This document shows positions 1 to 9,073 of a stretch of 64,000 nt of DNA, piece by piece. A program made the position numbers and the translations under genes. Every line of letters starts with the position of its first letter. Within the stretch, counting starts at the first letter, position 1. The notes under the pieces were generated by a model. It did not search any database. It was not told the origin of the DNA and worked only from the letters and a program-made list of their open reading frames with translations. The stretch is from Hyphococcus lacteus (lineage in GTDB: Bacteria; Pseudomonadota; Alphaproteobacteria; Caulobacterales; Parvularculaceae): positions 1,178,001-1,242,000 of the forward strand of contig NZ_JBEHZE010000001.1 in NCBI RefSeq assembly GCF_041058985.1, given 5' to 3'.

Positions 1-926
1 CCGGTGATGTTTTCGCGCACGAGGTCGCGGAACCCCTCTAGGTCTGAGGCCAAAACGGCTTTCCGGTAATGGAACGCCACGGGCACCACGCCGGACCCGG
101 TGACATTATGGTAAGGAAGAACCACAATGTCAGCGCGATCAAAATATTCTGCGGCCTCATCATCGGCCACATAGCGCGGAATGATTTCGATACGATCTTC
201 TAGGTGGTGCGATTTAATCAAGGCGCGCAATTCACGCTCGCCGGACCAAAATTCACCAACGATTGAGAGATGCAGGTCAACATTCTTACACCGCGCTAAA
301 GCGTCAACGAGAATGTCTGCGCCTTTATAGGGCCGCACTAAGCCGAACATCAAAAGCTCTAAACTCGCGCGGCGCTTTAATGTACCTGAGGCTGGCGGGT
401 AAGTGAACAATGGGTGCGGCGAGACAGCGATCTTAGCTGCGCGATTAAGCTTTCGGCATGCATTCGCGAGGGTGTCTGTGTGGGTGATAATTCCACTTGC
501 TTGCGCAATTTGTTGTTGCAATAGCCATGTTTTCCATGGGGCGCCTTCATGATCAGCCGCATTGTGAACGACTGAAACTATGCGAACGCCGCGACGACGC
601 AGCGCAGCCGCAATTAGGCTGAGGCAGGGCGCGACAAAGAAAGTCCATGCGGGGACAATCGCGATATCCGGCGCATCGCCCATGATCGTTTTGACGGCTT
701 TGTGCCAGCTGAACGGGTTCACCGTGTCGATGCAGTAATCGGCATCGGATGTTGGCGCGCTTGTGTCTTTGTCGCTTTCACCGGGGAATAGAAATTTCGG
801 GTATTGCCGCGCAAATGAATAGACTTTTACGTCGCCATGGGCGCGCAGGGCGTCGGCCAGCGCCGCCGTGTGTCTGGCGATGCCGCTGCGGAAGGGTGGA
901 ACAGGGCCAATCACCGCAATTTTCAT
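1..926 (-). CDS. Glycosyltransferase, GT4-like (partial, C-terminus cut by window edge)
   Basis: The reading frame is open from ATG at 926 to the window edge, 308 codons without a stop, so the C-terminus lies outside. The protein begins MKIAVIGPVPPFRSGIARHT, the Gly-rich N-terminal loop of GT-B fold enzymes. The second Rossmann domain follows, with LLMFGLVRPYKGADILVDAL and later VVLPYHNVTGSGVVPVAF, which fits the nucleotide-sugar site of family 4 transferases. It probably moves a sugar from an NDP-sugar to a lipid or polysaccharide acceptor at the cytoplasmic face. It is divergent from a GT2-type glycosyltransferase, so the two may share an envelope-glycan task; this is inference. The acceptor cannot be told. 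Confidence 0.85.
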   Translation of the reverse strand, partial: MKIAVIGPVPPFRSGIARHTAALADALRAHGDVKVYSFARQYPKFLFPGESDKDTSAPTSDADYCIDTVNPFSWHKAVKTIMGDAPDIAIVPAWTFFVAPCLSLIAAALRRRGVRIVSVVHNAADHEGAPWKTWLLQQQIAQASGIITHTDTLANACRKLNRAAKIAVSPHPLFTYPPASGTLKRRASLELLMFGLVRPYKGADILVDALARCKNVDLHLSIVGEFWSGERELRALIKSHHLEDRIEIIPRYVADDEAAEYFDRADIVVLPYHNVTGSGVVPVAFHYRKAVLASDLEGFRDLVRENIT

Positions 927-1030
927 GGCGTATTTGTGCAATGGGCATGGTTTATGTGCCGTTAAGAATTTCGCCGATTTCGTTTTGAAACGCCGTAAAT
1001 CCTTAAGTATTTTCGGTCATGGTCGCCGCC

Positions 1031-2062
1031 ATGACACGATTAATTATTCAAATCCCTTGCCTCAATGAGGCAGAGACCATCGCGCAGACGATTGCGGACC
1101 TGCCGCAGACCATCGACGGTGTCGATCAAATTGATATCTTGATCATAGATGATGGCTCTACGGATGAAACCGTTGCAGTGGCGAAGGCTGCGGGCGCGAC
1201 CCACGTGATCTCGAATGGTGTTAATCGCGGACTGGCTCAAAGCTTTGCACGCGGCATTGATGCCTCGTTGCGCTTGGGGGCGGATATCATCGTTAATACT
1301 GATGGCGATAATCAGTATAATGGGACTGATGTGGCCGCGTTAGTTAAGCCAATTCTTGAAAACCGTGCTGACATTGTTGTTGGCGACCGACAGACCGAAG
1401 CCATCGCCCATTTCTCGCCTGTGAAGAAACACCTTCAGCGTGTAGGCAGCCAATTCGTTAGTAATCTTGCGAATGCGGAAATCGCCGATGCGGTTAGCGG
1501 TTTTCGGGCGATCTCACGTGAAGCGGCGCTTGGCCTTACAGTACGGTCAAGCTTTTCATATACAACAGAGACATTGATACAGGCCGGACGGCGGCGTATG
1601 CGCATCGCATCAGTACCTGTACGGACAAATAAGGTTGAGCGTCCATCAAGACTGTTTCGGTCTATACCGCATTTTCTTGTGCGTACAGGGCGGACGATGT
1701 TGCGCGCCTATGCGATGTTTGAGCCGCTTCGGATTTTTGCGGGGCTTGGCATTGTTTTGATGCTCGCGGGTGCCATCCCCGTTGTGCGGTTTTTAATCCA
1801 TTATCTTAGCGGTGATGGGGCTGGTATGATTCAGTCGTTGATCATCGGCGGTGTCTTGATGTTAATGGGTGCAATCTCTTCGATGTTTGCACTTGTCGCC
1901 GATCTTGTGGCGTATAATCGCCAGCTTTTAGAGCTGACGTTAGAGCGAGTCCGAAAAATCGAATATGCGATTGACGCAGATAAATCGACGGCCAGAAGAC
2001 GGTTTCCTGCGCAAAAAATTCGCGATGAATTAAGTGCCCTTAAATCCCGCGTTGGCGGTTAG
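1031..2062 (+). CDS. Family 2 glycosyltransferase with C-terminal membrane anchor
   Basis: This 343-residue protein has a GT-A fold. It shows the opening IPCLNEAETI, the nucleotide-binding DDGSTD (residues 40-45) and an NTDGDNQY acidic motif near residue 90, as in DPM1/DPG-synthase-type enzymes. Two hydrophobic segments lie at roughly 230-250 and 263-290, followed by a charged tail, which suggests a membrane-bound polyprenyl-phosphate sugar transferase. ATG 1031 was chosen because it directly precedes the conserved strand; an in-frame ATG at 1019 would add only MVAA. It is divergent from the GT4-like gene, and its stop overlaps the stop of htpX by 4 bp tail to tail. Confidence 0.85.
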   Translation: MTRLIIQIPCLNEAETIAQTIADLPQTIDGVDQIDILIIDDGSTDETVAVAKAAGATHVISNGVNRGLAQSFARGIDASLRLGADIIVNTDGDNQYNGTDVAALVKPILENRADIVVGDRQTEAIAHFSPVKKHLQRVGSQFVSNLANAEIADAVSGFRAISREAALGLTVRSSFSYTTETLIQAGRRRMRIASVPVRTNKVERPSRLFRSIPHFLVRTGRTMLRAYAMFEPLRIFAGLGIVLMLAGAIPVVRFLIHYLSGDGAGMIQSLIIGGVLMLMGAISSMFALVADLVAYNRQLLELTLERVRKIEYAIDADKSTARRRFPAQKIRDELSALKSRVGG

Positions 2063-2976
2063 CCCCACGGTCCTTTGCGGGTTGTTTCAAATGGTGACGG
2101 CCCGTCAGGGTCGAGTTTGACGCGGTCATACCCGCTGGTCATCGCCATCAATGCATCAATGCGGTTTTGCGTATCGGGATGGGTCGAGAACAGCTTGTCT
2201 CGTCCGCCAGTCGTCAACGGATTAATGATCATCAATTGTCCGGTTTCCGGATGTCGTTCTGCGGTGTCGTTCGGAATTTGTGCAGCCCCGGCAGATATTT
2301 TTGCCAATGCAGATGCCAGCCATTCGGGGTGTCCACAAATCTCTGCGCCAATACGATCCGCTTCGTATTCGCGTCCGCGACTGATTGCCATTTGAACAAG
2401 CGCCGCAGCCATCGGTGCAAAGATCATAATGGCGATTGCCCCGATGATACCGCCAGCATTGTTGCGATTGCCGCCAAAAAATAATGCAAAATTGGCGAGC
2501 ATGGTAATGGCACCGGCGATCGTAGCGGTCACCGTCATCGTTAGGGTGTCGCGGTTCTTAACATGCGCCAGTTCGTGCGCCATGACGCCTGCTAATTCGC
2601 GCTCGTTCAAAATCCGCAATAACCCGGTCGTCGCGGCGACAGCGGCGTTTTGCGGGTTGCGTCCCGTGGCAAAGGCGTTCGGCTGCGGGTTTTCAATGAT
2701 GTAGACTTTGGGCTGGGGGATTTCGGCGTTCATGGCCAGTTGGCGGACCATTGTGGCGTAACGGCGAACCGCGCCAGAGCCGTGATTCTCATCGACCTCT
2801 TGGGCGCGATACATCTTGAGAACCATTTTATCCGAATTCCAGTAGGCAAACAGATTGGTCCCCGCCGCAAAGAGAAATGCGATCACAACCCCGATGCCGC
2901 CACCGAGCATATAGCCAAGCCCCATAAAGAGCGCGGTGAGCGCCGCAAGCAGCATGCCGGTCCGAAACGTATTCAT
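2059..2976 (-). CDS. htpX: Membrane zinc metalloprotease HtpX
   Basis: This 305-residue M48 protease degrades misfolded inner-membrane proteins. Two hydrophobic segments fill residues 5-45. The zinc motif HELAH is at 134-138, and the third-ligand motif YEADR is at about 204-208, after another pair of hydrophobic segments. NPQPNAFATGRNP before the active site is typical of HtpX. The length matches the family (about 280-310). The DUF1674 gene is divergent from it, and the GT2 gene runs convergently into it. No heat-shock promoter was identified. Confidence 0.95.
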   Translation of the reverse strand: MNTFRTGMLLAALTALFMGLGYMLGGGIGVVIAFLFAAGTNLFAYWNSDKMVLKMYRAQEVDENHGSGAVRRYATMVRQLAMNAEIPQPKVYIIENPQPNAFATGRNPQNAAVAATTGLLRILNERELAGVMAHELAHVKNRDTLTMTVTATIAGAITMLANFALFFGGNRNNAGGIIGAIAIMIFAPMAAALVQMAISRGREYEADRIGAEICGHPEWLASALAKISAGAAQIPNDTAERHPETGQLMIINPLTTGGRDKLFSTHPDTQNRIDALMAMTSGYDRVKLDPDGPSPFETTRKGPWG

Positions 2977-3055
2977 TGATGGCAGGTCCTTTTTCCTATG
3001 GCTGGATAAATTAGCGGGCGCGACCTATATGTGTTTTGTAAAGATGGCATTCAAT

Positions 3056-3256
3056 ATGAACGACGACACAGAAAATGAACCTACGGCTTCGCGACAGGAC
3101 CTGCCGCCAGCGGCGCAACGTGCGCTTGCTGAGGCTGAAGAACGGCGAAAGACGGCGAAGGCGCAGACGCTTCCAACGGAGATTAATGGCCGCAAAGGCG
3201 AAGAGCCGACCCGCTATGGCGATTGGGAAAAGGGCGGGCGCGCGGTCGATTTCTGA
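3056..3256 (+). CDS. DUF1674 protein, SDHAF4-like succinate dehydrogenase assembly factor
   Basis: This small soluble protein of 66 residues has a charged N-terminus and ends in RYGDWEKGGRAVDF, the signature C-terminus of DUF1674, the bacterial counterpart of SDHAF4. SDHAF4 helps load or protect the flavinylated succinate dehydrogenase subunit; that role here is taken from the family. ATG 3056 or ATG 3044 (four residues more) are both possible starts. The gene stands between divergent htpX and the nuclease-like gene; no sdh gene is in the window. Confidence 0.8.
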   Translation: MNDDTENEPTASRQDLPPAAQRALAEAEERRKTAKAQTLPTEINGRKGEEPTRYGDWEKGGRAVDF

Positions 3257-3464
3257 TTTGTTAGGATGAGGGCATGATGAACGCCGGACGTTCCGTGATT
3301 ATCCAAAACCCATCGCAACCAAATCAACTAAGCCAAACCAACGCAGCAAAAACGGTATAATCGGGCGAGATGCTATGATCCCGATACGGGGTGCCGTTAT
3401 TGAATAGTTCAGATTCATACTTAAACTGCTTGAGAACAAATTAGCAACATTGTATAGGTGGTGT

Positions 3465-3893
3465 ATGAAGGTGGTTACACAACTTATAATTGTGTTTGGT
3501 TTTGGCTTGGTTATACCGTCCTCTTTGGCGGCTGACTTTGTCGGTTCGGCGCGCGGCACCGTCGATCGTGTCATTGATGGCGACACGGTCAAAATGCGCG
3601 TCGCGATTTGGCTGGATCAGGAAGTGCTAATCTCGGTACGTGTCGCGAATATTGATGCACCAGAATTATTCCGCCCAAAATGCGACGCAGAACGGCAGCT
3701 TGCGCGGCGGGCAAAAGCGTTCGCTGAAACATTTCTTACAGACGGTGAAGCTGATTTGAGAGATATAGAGCGCGGAAAATATGCGGGCCGAGTTGTGGCA
3801 CGGATAGAGGTTGGGGGGCTCGATCTTGGAAATGCGATGGTTGATGCGGGCTTCGCTTTCGCGGGCAAAAAGGGCGATTGGTGTTCCGGCTAA
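3465..3893 (+). CDS. Secreted thermonuclease-fold (SNase-like) protein
   Basis: This 142-residue protein has an N-terminal signal peptide (MKVVTQLIIVFGFGLVIPSS, cleavage after about SLAA) and an SNase-like OB fold. VDRVIDGDTVKMRV carries the metal-binding aspartates, followed by RVANIDAPEL and later DIERGKYAGRVVARI, where the catalytic Arg/Glu pair of staphylococcal nuclease would lie. It probably acts in the periplasm on DNA or RNA, though many bacterial family members have no proven activity. ATG 3465 starts a proper signal peptide; an upstream in-frame ATG at 3450 would spoil it. Confidence 0.8.
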   Translation: MKVVTQLIIVFGFGLVIPSSLAADFVGSARGTVDRVIDGDTVKMRVAIWLDQEVLISVRVANIDAPELFRPKCDAERQLARRAKAFAETFLTDGEADLRDIERGKYAGRVVARIEVGGLDLGNAMVDAGFAFAGKKGDWCSG

Positions 3894-4169
3894 TGCAGCG
3901 CAATTTTCGCCTACACTGAGTATGTTTGAGCAAGCGTATAAACGTCTTTGAACAAACATTCGAAAGTTTGTTGTTGCGTTGCCATATAAATCCGAGCGTT
4001 GCGAAAATGATCCAGTTACGGATCAATCGTGTCTGACATTTGAAAAAACTCCCTTTTGCGGTGCGACCTTGGTCAATTTGCGTTAGTGTTAGAAAACTAA
4101 TGGGTGCACCAAAAGCATCTGGCTAATCGGAAACGCCGTAAATATGGCGTCCACAGGGAGGGTTACCAC

Positions 4170-6596
4170 ATGGCGAAGTCGAATTTCGCAAAGCGTCTAC
4201 TTGTATCCACATCTTTGATCGGCGGTGCAGTTCTGGCGCAAGCCGTTGCGCCGGCAATGGCGCAGCTTGACCAAATTGTTGTTACCGCCCAGTCGCGGGC
4301 AAAGGGCCTGCAAGATACGCCAATTTCTATTACTGCTTTGCCGGCTGAAAAGTTGGCTGAAACGGGTATTCAGAAAGCGGAAGACTTGCAGTTCTTGGTG
4401 CCAAACTTCACCATGACGGAAACAGGTATTGCAACCAATCTTTTCATTCGCGGTATTGGCTCCGGTATTAATCAGGCATTTGAACAATCCGTTGCGACCT
4501 ATATTGATGGCGTTCATTATCCGCGTGCGCAACAAACGCGTTCACCATTTCTGGATTTAGAACGCGTCGAAGTGTTGCGCGGCCCGCAGGCAATTTTGTT
4601 TGGCAAAAATGCTGTCGCCGGTGCGTTGAATATAACCACAGCCAAGCCAACCGATGAGTTCGAGGGTTATTTCTCTGGCGCTTATGAATTCATGGACGAG
4701 GAATACGTGCTCGAAGGGGCGGTTTCTGGTCCGATCACGGATCGTATCCGCGCAAGACTTTCCGGTCGTTATCGCGATGCCAATGGCTATGTCGAAAATT
4801 TAACGCTTGGCCGGATGGAACCACAGCGCGAAGACTGGCTTATTCGCGGTCAGGTCGAAATTGATTTGGCGGAAAATTTCCAAGCTCTATTCAAAGCCGA
4901 GATCGGCGAGTTTGACGTAACGGGTCGCCATATCGAGGTGATTGGCGAGAAACCTTCTGTTGCGCCGGGACCACTTAACGGCCTTACCTATGGTCAAATC
5001 CTCGCAGGTGCATTTGGCGCGTCGCCAACAGTGCTGAACACGACCTTTGATGGTAAGCGCAGCTCGAATGGCGATTTCAGCTTTAATGACACCACAACCT
5101 ATAGCGCTGCGCTGACATGGGATGCGGGTGGATATGAAATCCGTTCAACGACGGCCTATCAGAATTTTGAATACAACGAATTGTGTGATTGCGATTTCAC
5201 CGGTGCGGTTGTGTTCGATGCTCTTCTCCAAGAGGAGTATACGCAATGGAGTTCTGAGCTTCGGGTCACATCGCCGGTTTATGACCGGTATGATTTCGTT
5301 GCCGGTCTTTATTGGCAAACAAGCGATCACGATTATTTTGACCAAATCGCGGTCCCGGCGAATTCTGTTCTTGTGCCCGCGATCAACGCGGTTTCACCGG
5401 GGGCGGGTAATCTTGTTCCCGCAACACAGGCTGCGCGCGAAGCGACGACCGACGGTGATATTTATTCGGCGTTTGCCCAGGTTAACCTTCGCCCGATGGA
5501 CCGTATCGAGCTTCAGCTTGGTGGCCGGTTAAGCTATGAAAAGAAATCCGGGACACGGACGCTCTCCATCCTCGACCTTGATTTCCAGCCGCTTTCAATG
5601 GCGTAATTCGGTGCACCATTGGTCTATGCAAACCTCTTTGGCATTACGTCGACGAACCTTTCTAGTCTCGGGCCAACGGGTGCATTCTTCCTTTCAACAC
5701 TTGGTGAGCTTCCAGTCGCTGGTTCGTTGAAAGAGACCCGTTTCTCACCTGATGTTAAGCTTGTGTTTGATGCGACCGATGACCTGCTTTTATACGCAAG
5801 TTGGGCACGCGGTTATAAGAGTGGTGGTTTTGACTTCCGCGCCAACAACAAACTTGTTTCACCGACATTGAACGATGCGTTCCAGTTCGGTGATGAGCAG
5901 GCAACCAACTATGAAATTGGCGGTAAGCTGAGCCTCGGTAGTTCTGCGGAAATAAATTTCGCAGCATTCTATACCAAGTTCCAAGACCTTCAGATTTCAA
6001 TCTTTGACGGTGTGCTTGGGTTTAATGTCGGAAACGCCGCCGCTGCTGAAATCCTTGGCGTAGAGGTCGATGGCCGCTGGGCCGTGACTGATTTCTTCAC
6101 GCTTTCTGGTAGTGCTGCGTATACGGACTTTGAATTCACCGACTTCCTGAATGGTCAGTGTTATTTTGGTCGTGTGCCAGACGTGGATTTGACCGGCGAC
6201 GGCATTCCTGAACTTTGTGACTATACGGGCAATTCAAACCAGCTCGTTTCAGAGTTCCAGGGGGTATTAACGGCTGATCTACACTACCCCGTCTTTAATG
6301 GGTACGAGCTGTCATACGTGACCGATATGTTCTATACGAGCGAATATGACGCGTCATCGACCTATGATCCGGCATTGGTACAGGACGCCTATGCGACGCT
6401 AAATATGCGTATCGGTATCGGTCCTGAAAATGGTGGTTGGGATCTCGCTTTCCTTGCCAAGAACCTTACGGATAAACAGGTCCTTCAGTATGGCGGTGAC
6501 CTACCGCTTGCGGGTTCAACCTTTGGCGCAAAGAGTAATTATTCATTCTTTAGTCAAGGGCGTACGCTATGGGTACAAGCACAGGTTAAGTTTTAA
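4170..6596 (+). pseudogene. TonB-dependent receptor interrupted by one in-frame stop
   Basis: ATG 4170 follows a good ribosome site (AGGGAGGG). The product has a signal peptide ending near APAMA, a TonB-box-like LDQIVVTA, a plug domain (VEVLRGPQAILFGKNAVAG) and a beta barrel that ends in the expected aromatic residue (WVQAQVKF). Codon 479 of 808 (5604-5606) is TAA. The same frame continues without any shift into FGAPLVYANLFG and the rest of the barrel through 6596. A full outer-membrane receptor cannot be made unless the stop is misread or is a sequencing or assembly error. Everything else is intact, so the break is recent or artefactual. Substrate unknown. A strong terminator follows. Confidence 0.85.
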
Positions 6597-6655
6597 GAGG
6601 AAACGCTCAATTAAAAGCCGCGCCCTTTGAGGCGTAATTAAAACTAAAACCTGTC

Positions 6656-6690
6656 AAGGGCGGTGCCGTGAAATGCGCCGCCCTTTTTTG
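6656..6690 (+). terminator. Rho-independent terminator after the TonB receptor
   Basis: Arms at 6656-6666 and 6675-6685 form an 11-bp stem with one G-U pair and a short loop. The last bases of the stem merge into a run of six or seven T. It lies 60 bp after the receptor stop codon. Confidence 0.85.
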
Positions 6691-6702
6691 TTGGATGACC
6701 TG

Positions 6703-8049
6703 TTATCGGTAAAAGACAGTCTCGTTACCGGTAAATGACCATGGCTCTTTAAGGTCAATACAAGACGTAACGTCACCGCGCGCTTCGATCTTTAATAGCT
6801 CTTGACCGTTTTTGTTTTCCTGCCGCTGCAAGACGATCACGCCATTCATCAGTGGTCCGATAAAGTTTGAACGAACTCGTTGATAGCAATAGGGTGCGGT
6901 ATCATTGACCTCCGCAAAAGGAATATTGATCCGGCCATCACCCTTGGAAAACGACAAAAAGTCAGTTGGCGTTTTATCGGCCACATCATTACCCATAGAT
7001 TTGGGCGGATAGAGCAAGTTTGTCGTGAGCGAGGCCAATTTTCCGTGCAACGCAAAAATCAAACGATCCGGGTCAATCGCATCGGGCGAAAGCGCGATCG
7101 CGCTAACCTTGGTGGTCGCGGCGTTATGGGCCGCGTCCGTGAACCAAGCCCCTTGGGCGGTGCCGGGGGTGTCCACCAGTGCCGTGCGGCAAGCGTTGTC
7201 GCCTTTGGCGCGACGAATGCCCCAGCTATCCCCCAGCTTTTCCGCCCAGCTGTCTTTGGTGTCGCGCGGTAGATAATCAATCGCACAGCGCGCCCGCGAT
7301 GTGTCCATATTGATCGCGGCCATCAGGTCCGGCGCAGCGTCAAAAACCGCAGCGCGCGCAAAAGCATCGGTGCGATAGCGCTCTGGCCGCGCGAGGGCCA
7401 CTGGTGTTGCGCTTAGGTCATGCAAGCCAACATCAAATCCATCGCTGGTTCCGATAATGTCGCCGGTGTTTACGCGCGCAATGGTTTTAATCGCCATGTG
7501 ATCCGGCGTGCCAAATTCCGTGAACGCCCTAAGGCCGCCAACCCGCGCGAGAATGCTGTCATCAATTTGGTCGAGCCGGTCATAATAGAACGAAATCTTT
7601 TCGCACGACCGGAAATGTACCGTCCATGACGGCCCCAAAGCGCGGCCATATGGGTCGCGTAAAATGCGCCGCTCAATCGCGACGATATCGGCTTTGGCCG
7701 GCGCGAGGGCCTGGGTGCTGCGGCGCTCAAACGCTTTGTCGCCCGACCGTGTGTTGATACGGATATAGGGCGCGGGCAGGACCTCGCCGGGGGCGGTTAC
7801 ACCACCAAGCGGAGAGATACTGAGAACGTCATCGATATTGGCGAACGGGCCAGAAAATGCGGGTTCGCCAATCGCGCATAACCGCTCGGCCATCGGGCCA
7901 CCATCGGCGCGCGAAAGCGTATCGGCGGCGATCGCCCCGGCGCGCTCAACCACGCGGGTTCCGGCGGTGGGCCAAGCGATGGCCGCGCCAAAAAGGGCGG
8001 CGGTCAATACCCCAGCCGCAAGCCTTGTGGCGTCTCCAGAGCCGAACAT
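6703..8049 (-). CDS. Exported protein of unknown function, possibly a degenerate LytM-like barrel
   Basis: I do not recognise this 448-residue protein. The N-terminus (LAAGVLTAALFGAAIAW) is a signal peptide or anchor, so it should act in the periplasm. Residues around 140-215 read HFRSCEKISFYYDRLDQIDD, then TGDIIGTSDGFDVGLHDL and a PERY motif. This resembles the strand-and-glycine pattern of LytM/M23 barrels, but the HxxxD and HxH zinc ligands of active peptidases are absent. That comparison is inference. The C-terminal part is rich in beta-type sequence, with paired cysteines and a final ETVFYR. ATG 8049 was preferred over ATG 8067 because it puts the hydrophobic stretch near the N-terminus. 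It is divergent from the metallopeptidase gene. Confidence 0.6.
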   Translation of the reverse strand: MFGSGDATRLAAGVLTAALFGAAIAWPTAGTRVVERAGAIAADTLSRADGGPMAERLCAIGEPAFSGPFANIDDVLSISPLGGVTAPGEVLPAPYIRINTRSGDKAFERRSTQALAPAKADIVAIERRILRDPYGRALGPSWTVHFRSCEKISFYYDRLDQIDDSILARVGGLRAFTEFGTPDHMAIKTIARVNTGDIIGTSDGFDVGLHDLSATPVALARPERYRTDAFARAAVFDAAPDLMAAINMDTSRARCAIDYLPRDTKDSWAEKLGDSWGIRRAKGDNACRTALVDTPGTAQGAWFTDAAHNAATTKVSAIALSPDAIDPDRLIFALHGKLASLTTNLLYPPKSMGNDVADKTPTDFLSFSKGDGRINIPFAEVNDTAPYCYQRVRSNFIGPLMNGVIVLQRQENKNGQELLKIEARGDVTSCIDLKEPWSFTGNETVFYR

Positions 8050-8193
8050 ATGTGATCCCCCGATCAAGTACCCTACGGCCCGAAAGTCCTATGCCGGCCC
8101 AACAGAGTCAAGCGGTTGCCCCCTTGGGCCTTCGACCCTCGACAGGACGGGCGTTTTGCGGCTTATTCATGGTTAATCACAGGAGACCGAGAC

Positions 8194-9069
8194 ATGGTGA
8201 AATGGCAGGGCCGGCGGGAAAGCGCCAATGTAGAGGATCGGCGCGGCGCAGCGGCGGCGGGCGGCGCGGGCGTCATTATCATGTTGCTGCGCTTTATCAT
8301 TGGCCGGTTCGGCATTCGCGGGGTGATGATCCTCGGGGTGGTTGGCCTTGGGCTTTATATGGTCGGGGTGAACCCGGTTTCGTTGCTTCAGGGGCAATCA
8401 GCCAGCACACAACAGGCCGCGCCCGCCGATGACAATACATCCCGTTTTGTCCGCGTGATTTTGGCCGAGACCGAAGACGTGTGGTCAACACTGTTCGGCT
8501 CCAATGACTACCCCGAACCAACCTTGGTGATGTTCTCGGGCAGTGTGACATCGGCCTGCGGTTATGCGTCGGCGGCGTCTGGGCCGTTTTACTGCCCTGG
8601 CGACAAAAAGCTTTATCTTGATACGTCGTTTTTCAACGAACTGGCCGAACGCTTTGGCGCGCCCGGTGACTTCGCAGCTGCCTATGTGATCGCTCACGAA
8701 GTCGGCCACCACATTCAAACCGTAACCGGCATTTCAAACCAGGTCCGTTCGGCCCAACAGCGCGCCGGAAACGAGGTTGAAGCAAACGCCCTTCAGGTGA
8801 AAATGGAACTACAGGCCGATTGCTATGCGGGGGTTTGGGCCCATTATGCCGACCGCACCAGCAAGATTCTTGATGCTGGCGACATAGAAGAGGGCCTTCG
8901 CGCCGCAAACGCCATTGGCGATGACACCCTTCAGCGCAATGCGGGCCGCCGCGTCACACCCGAAAGCTTTACCCACGGCACATCACAACAACGCCAAGAC
9001 TGGTTCACCATCGGCTATCGCAATGGCGATGTGAACCGCTGCGATACGTTCAGTGCCGGGAGTTTGTGA
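8194..9069 (+). CDS. Neutral zinc metallopeptidase (YpfJ family)
   Basis: This 291-residue protein belongs to the family often named putative neutral zinc metallopeptidase. The N-terminal KWQGRRESANVEDRRG is diagnostic. It is followed by one or two hydrophobic segments at about 24-58 and the zinc motif HEVGHH at 168-173, with a downstream ELQADCYAGVWAHY supplying the third ligand. It is probably inner-membrane anchored with the catalytic domain outside; the substrate is unknown in the family. ATG 8194 follows AGGAGA with good spacing. Convergent with trkH. Confidence 0.9.
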   Translation: MVKWQGRRESANVEDRRGAAAAGGAGVIIMLLRFIIGRFGIRGVMILGVVGLGLYMVGVNPVSLLQGQSASTQQAAPADDNTSRFVRVILAETEDVWSTLFGSNDYPEPTLVMFSGSVTSACGYASAASGPFYCPGDKKLYLDTSFFNELAERFGAPGDFAAAYVIAHEVGHHIQTVTGISNQVRSAQQRAGNEVEANALQVKMELQADCYAGVWAHYADRTSKILDAGDIEEGLRAANAIGDDTLQRNAGRRVTPESFTHGTSQQRQDWFTIGYRNGDVNRCDTFSAGSL

Positions 9070-9073
9070 GGGG

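Noticed and set aside
3274..3360. A 28-codon frame with a possible AGGATGAGGG ribosome site after the DUF1674 gene
   Set aside because: Too short, low-complexity (rich in N, Q, S) and without terminator or recognisable product.
4083..4100. TTAGT...ACTAA inverted repeat upstream of the broken TonB receptor, considered as an operator
   Set aside because: Only 5 bp per arm in AT-rich DNA; not distinguishable from chance.
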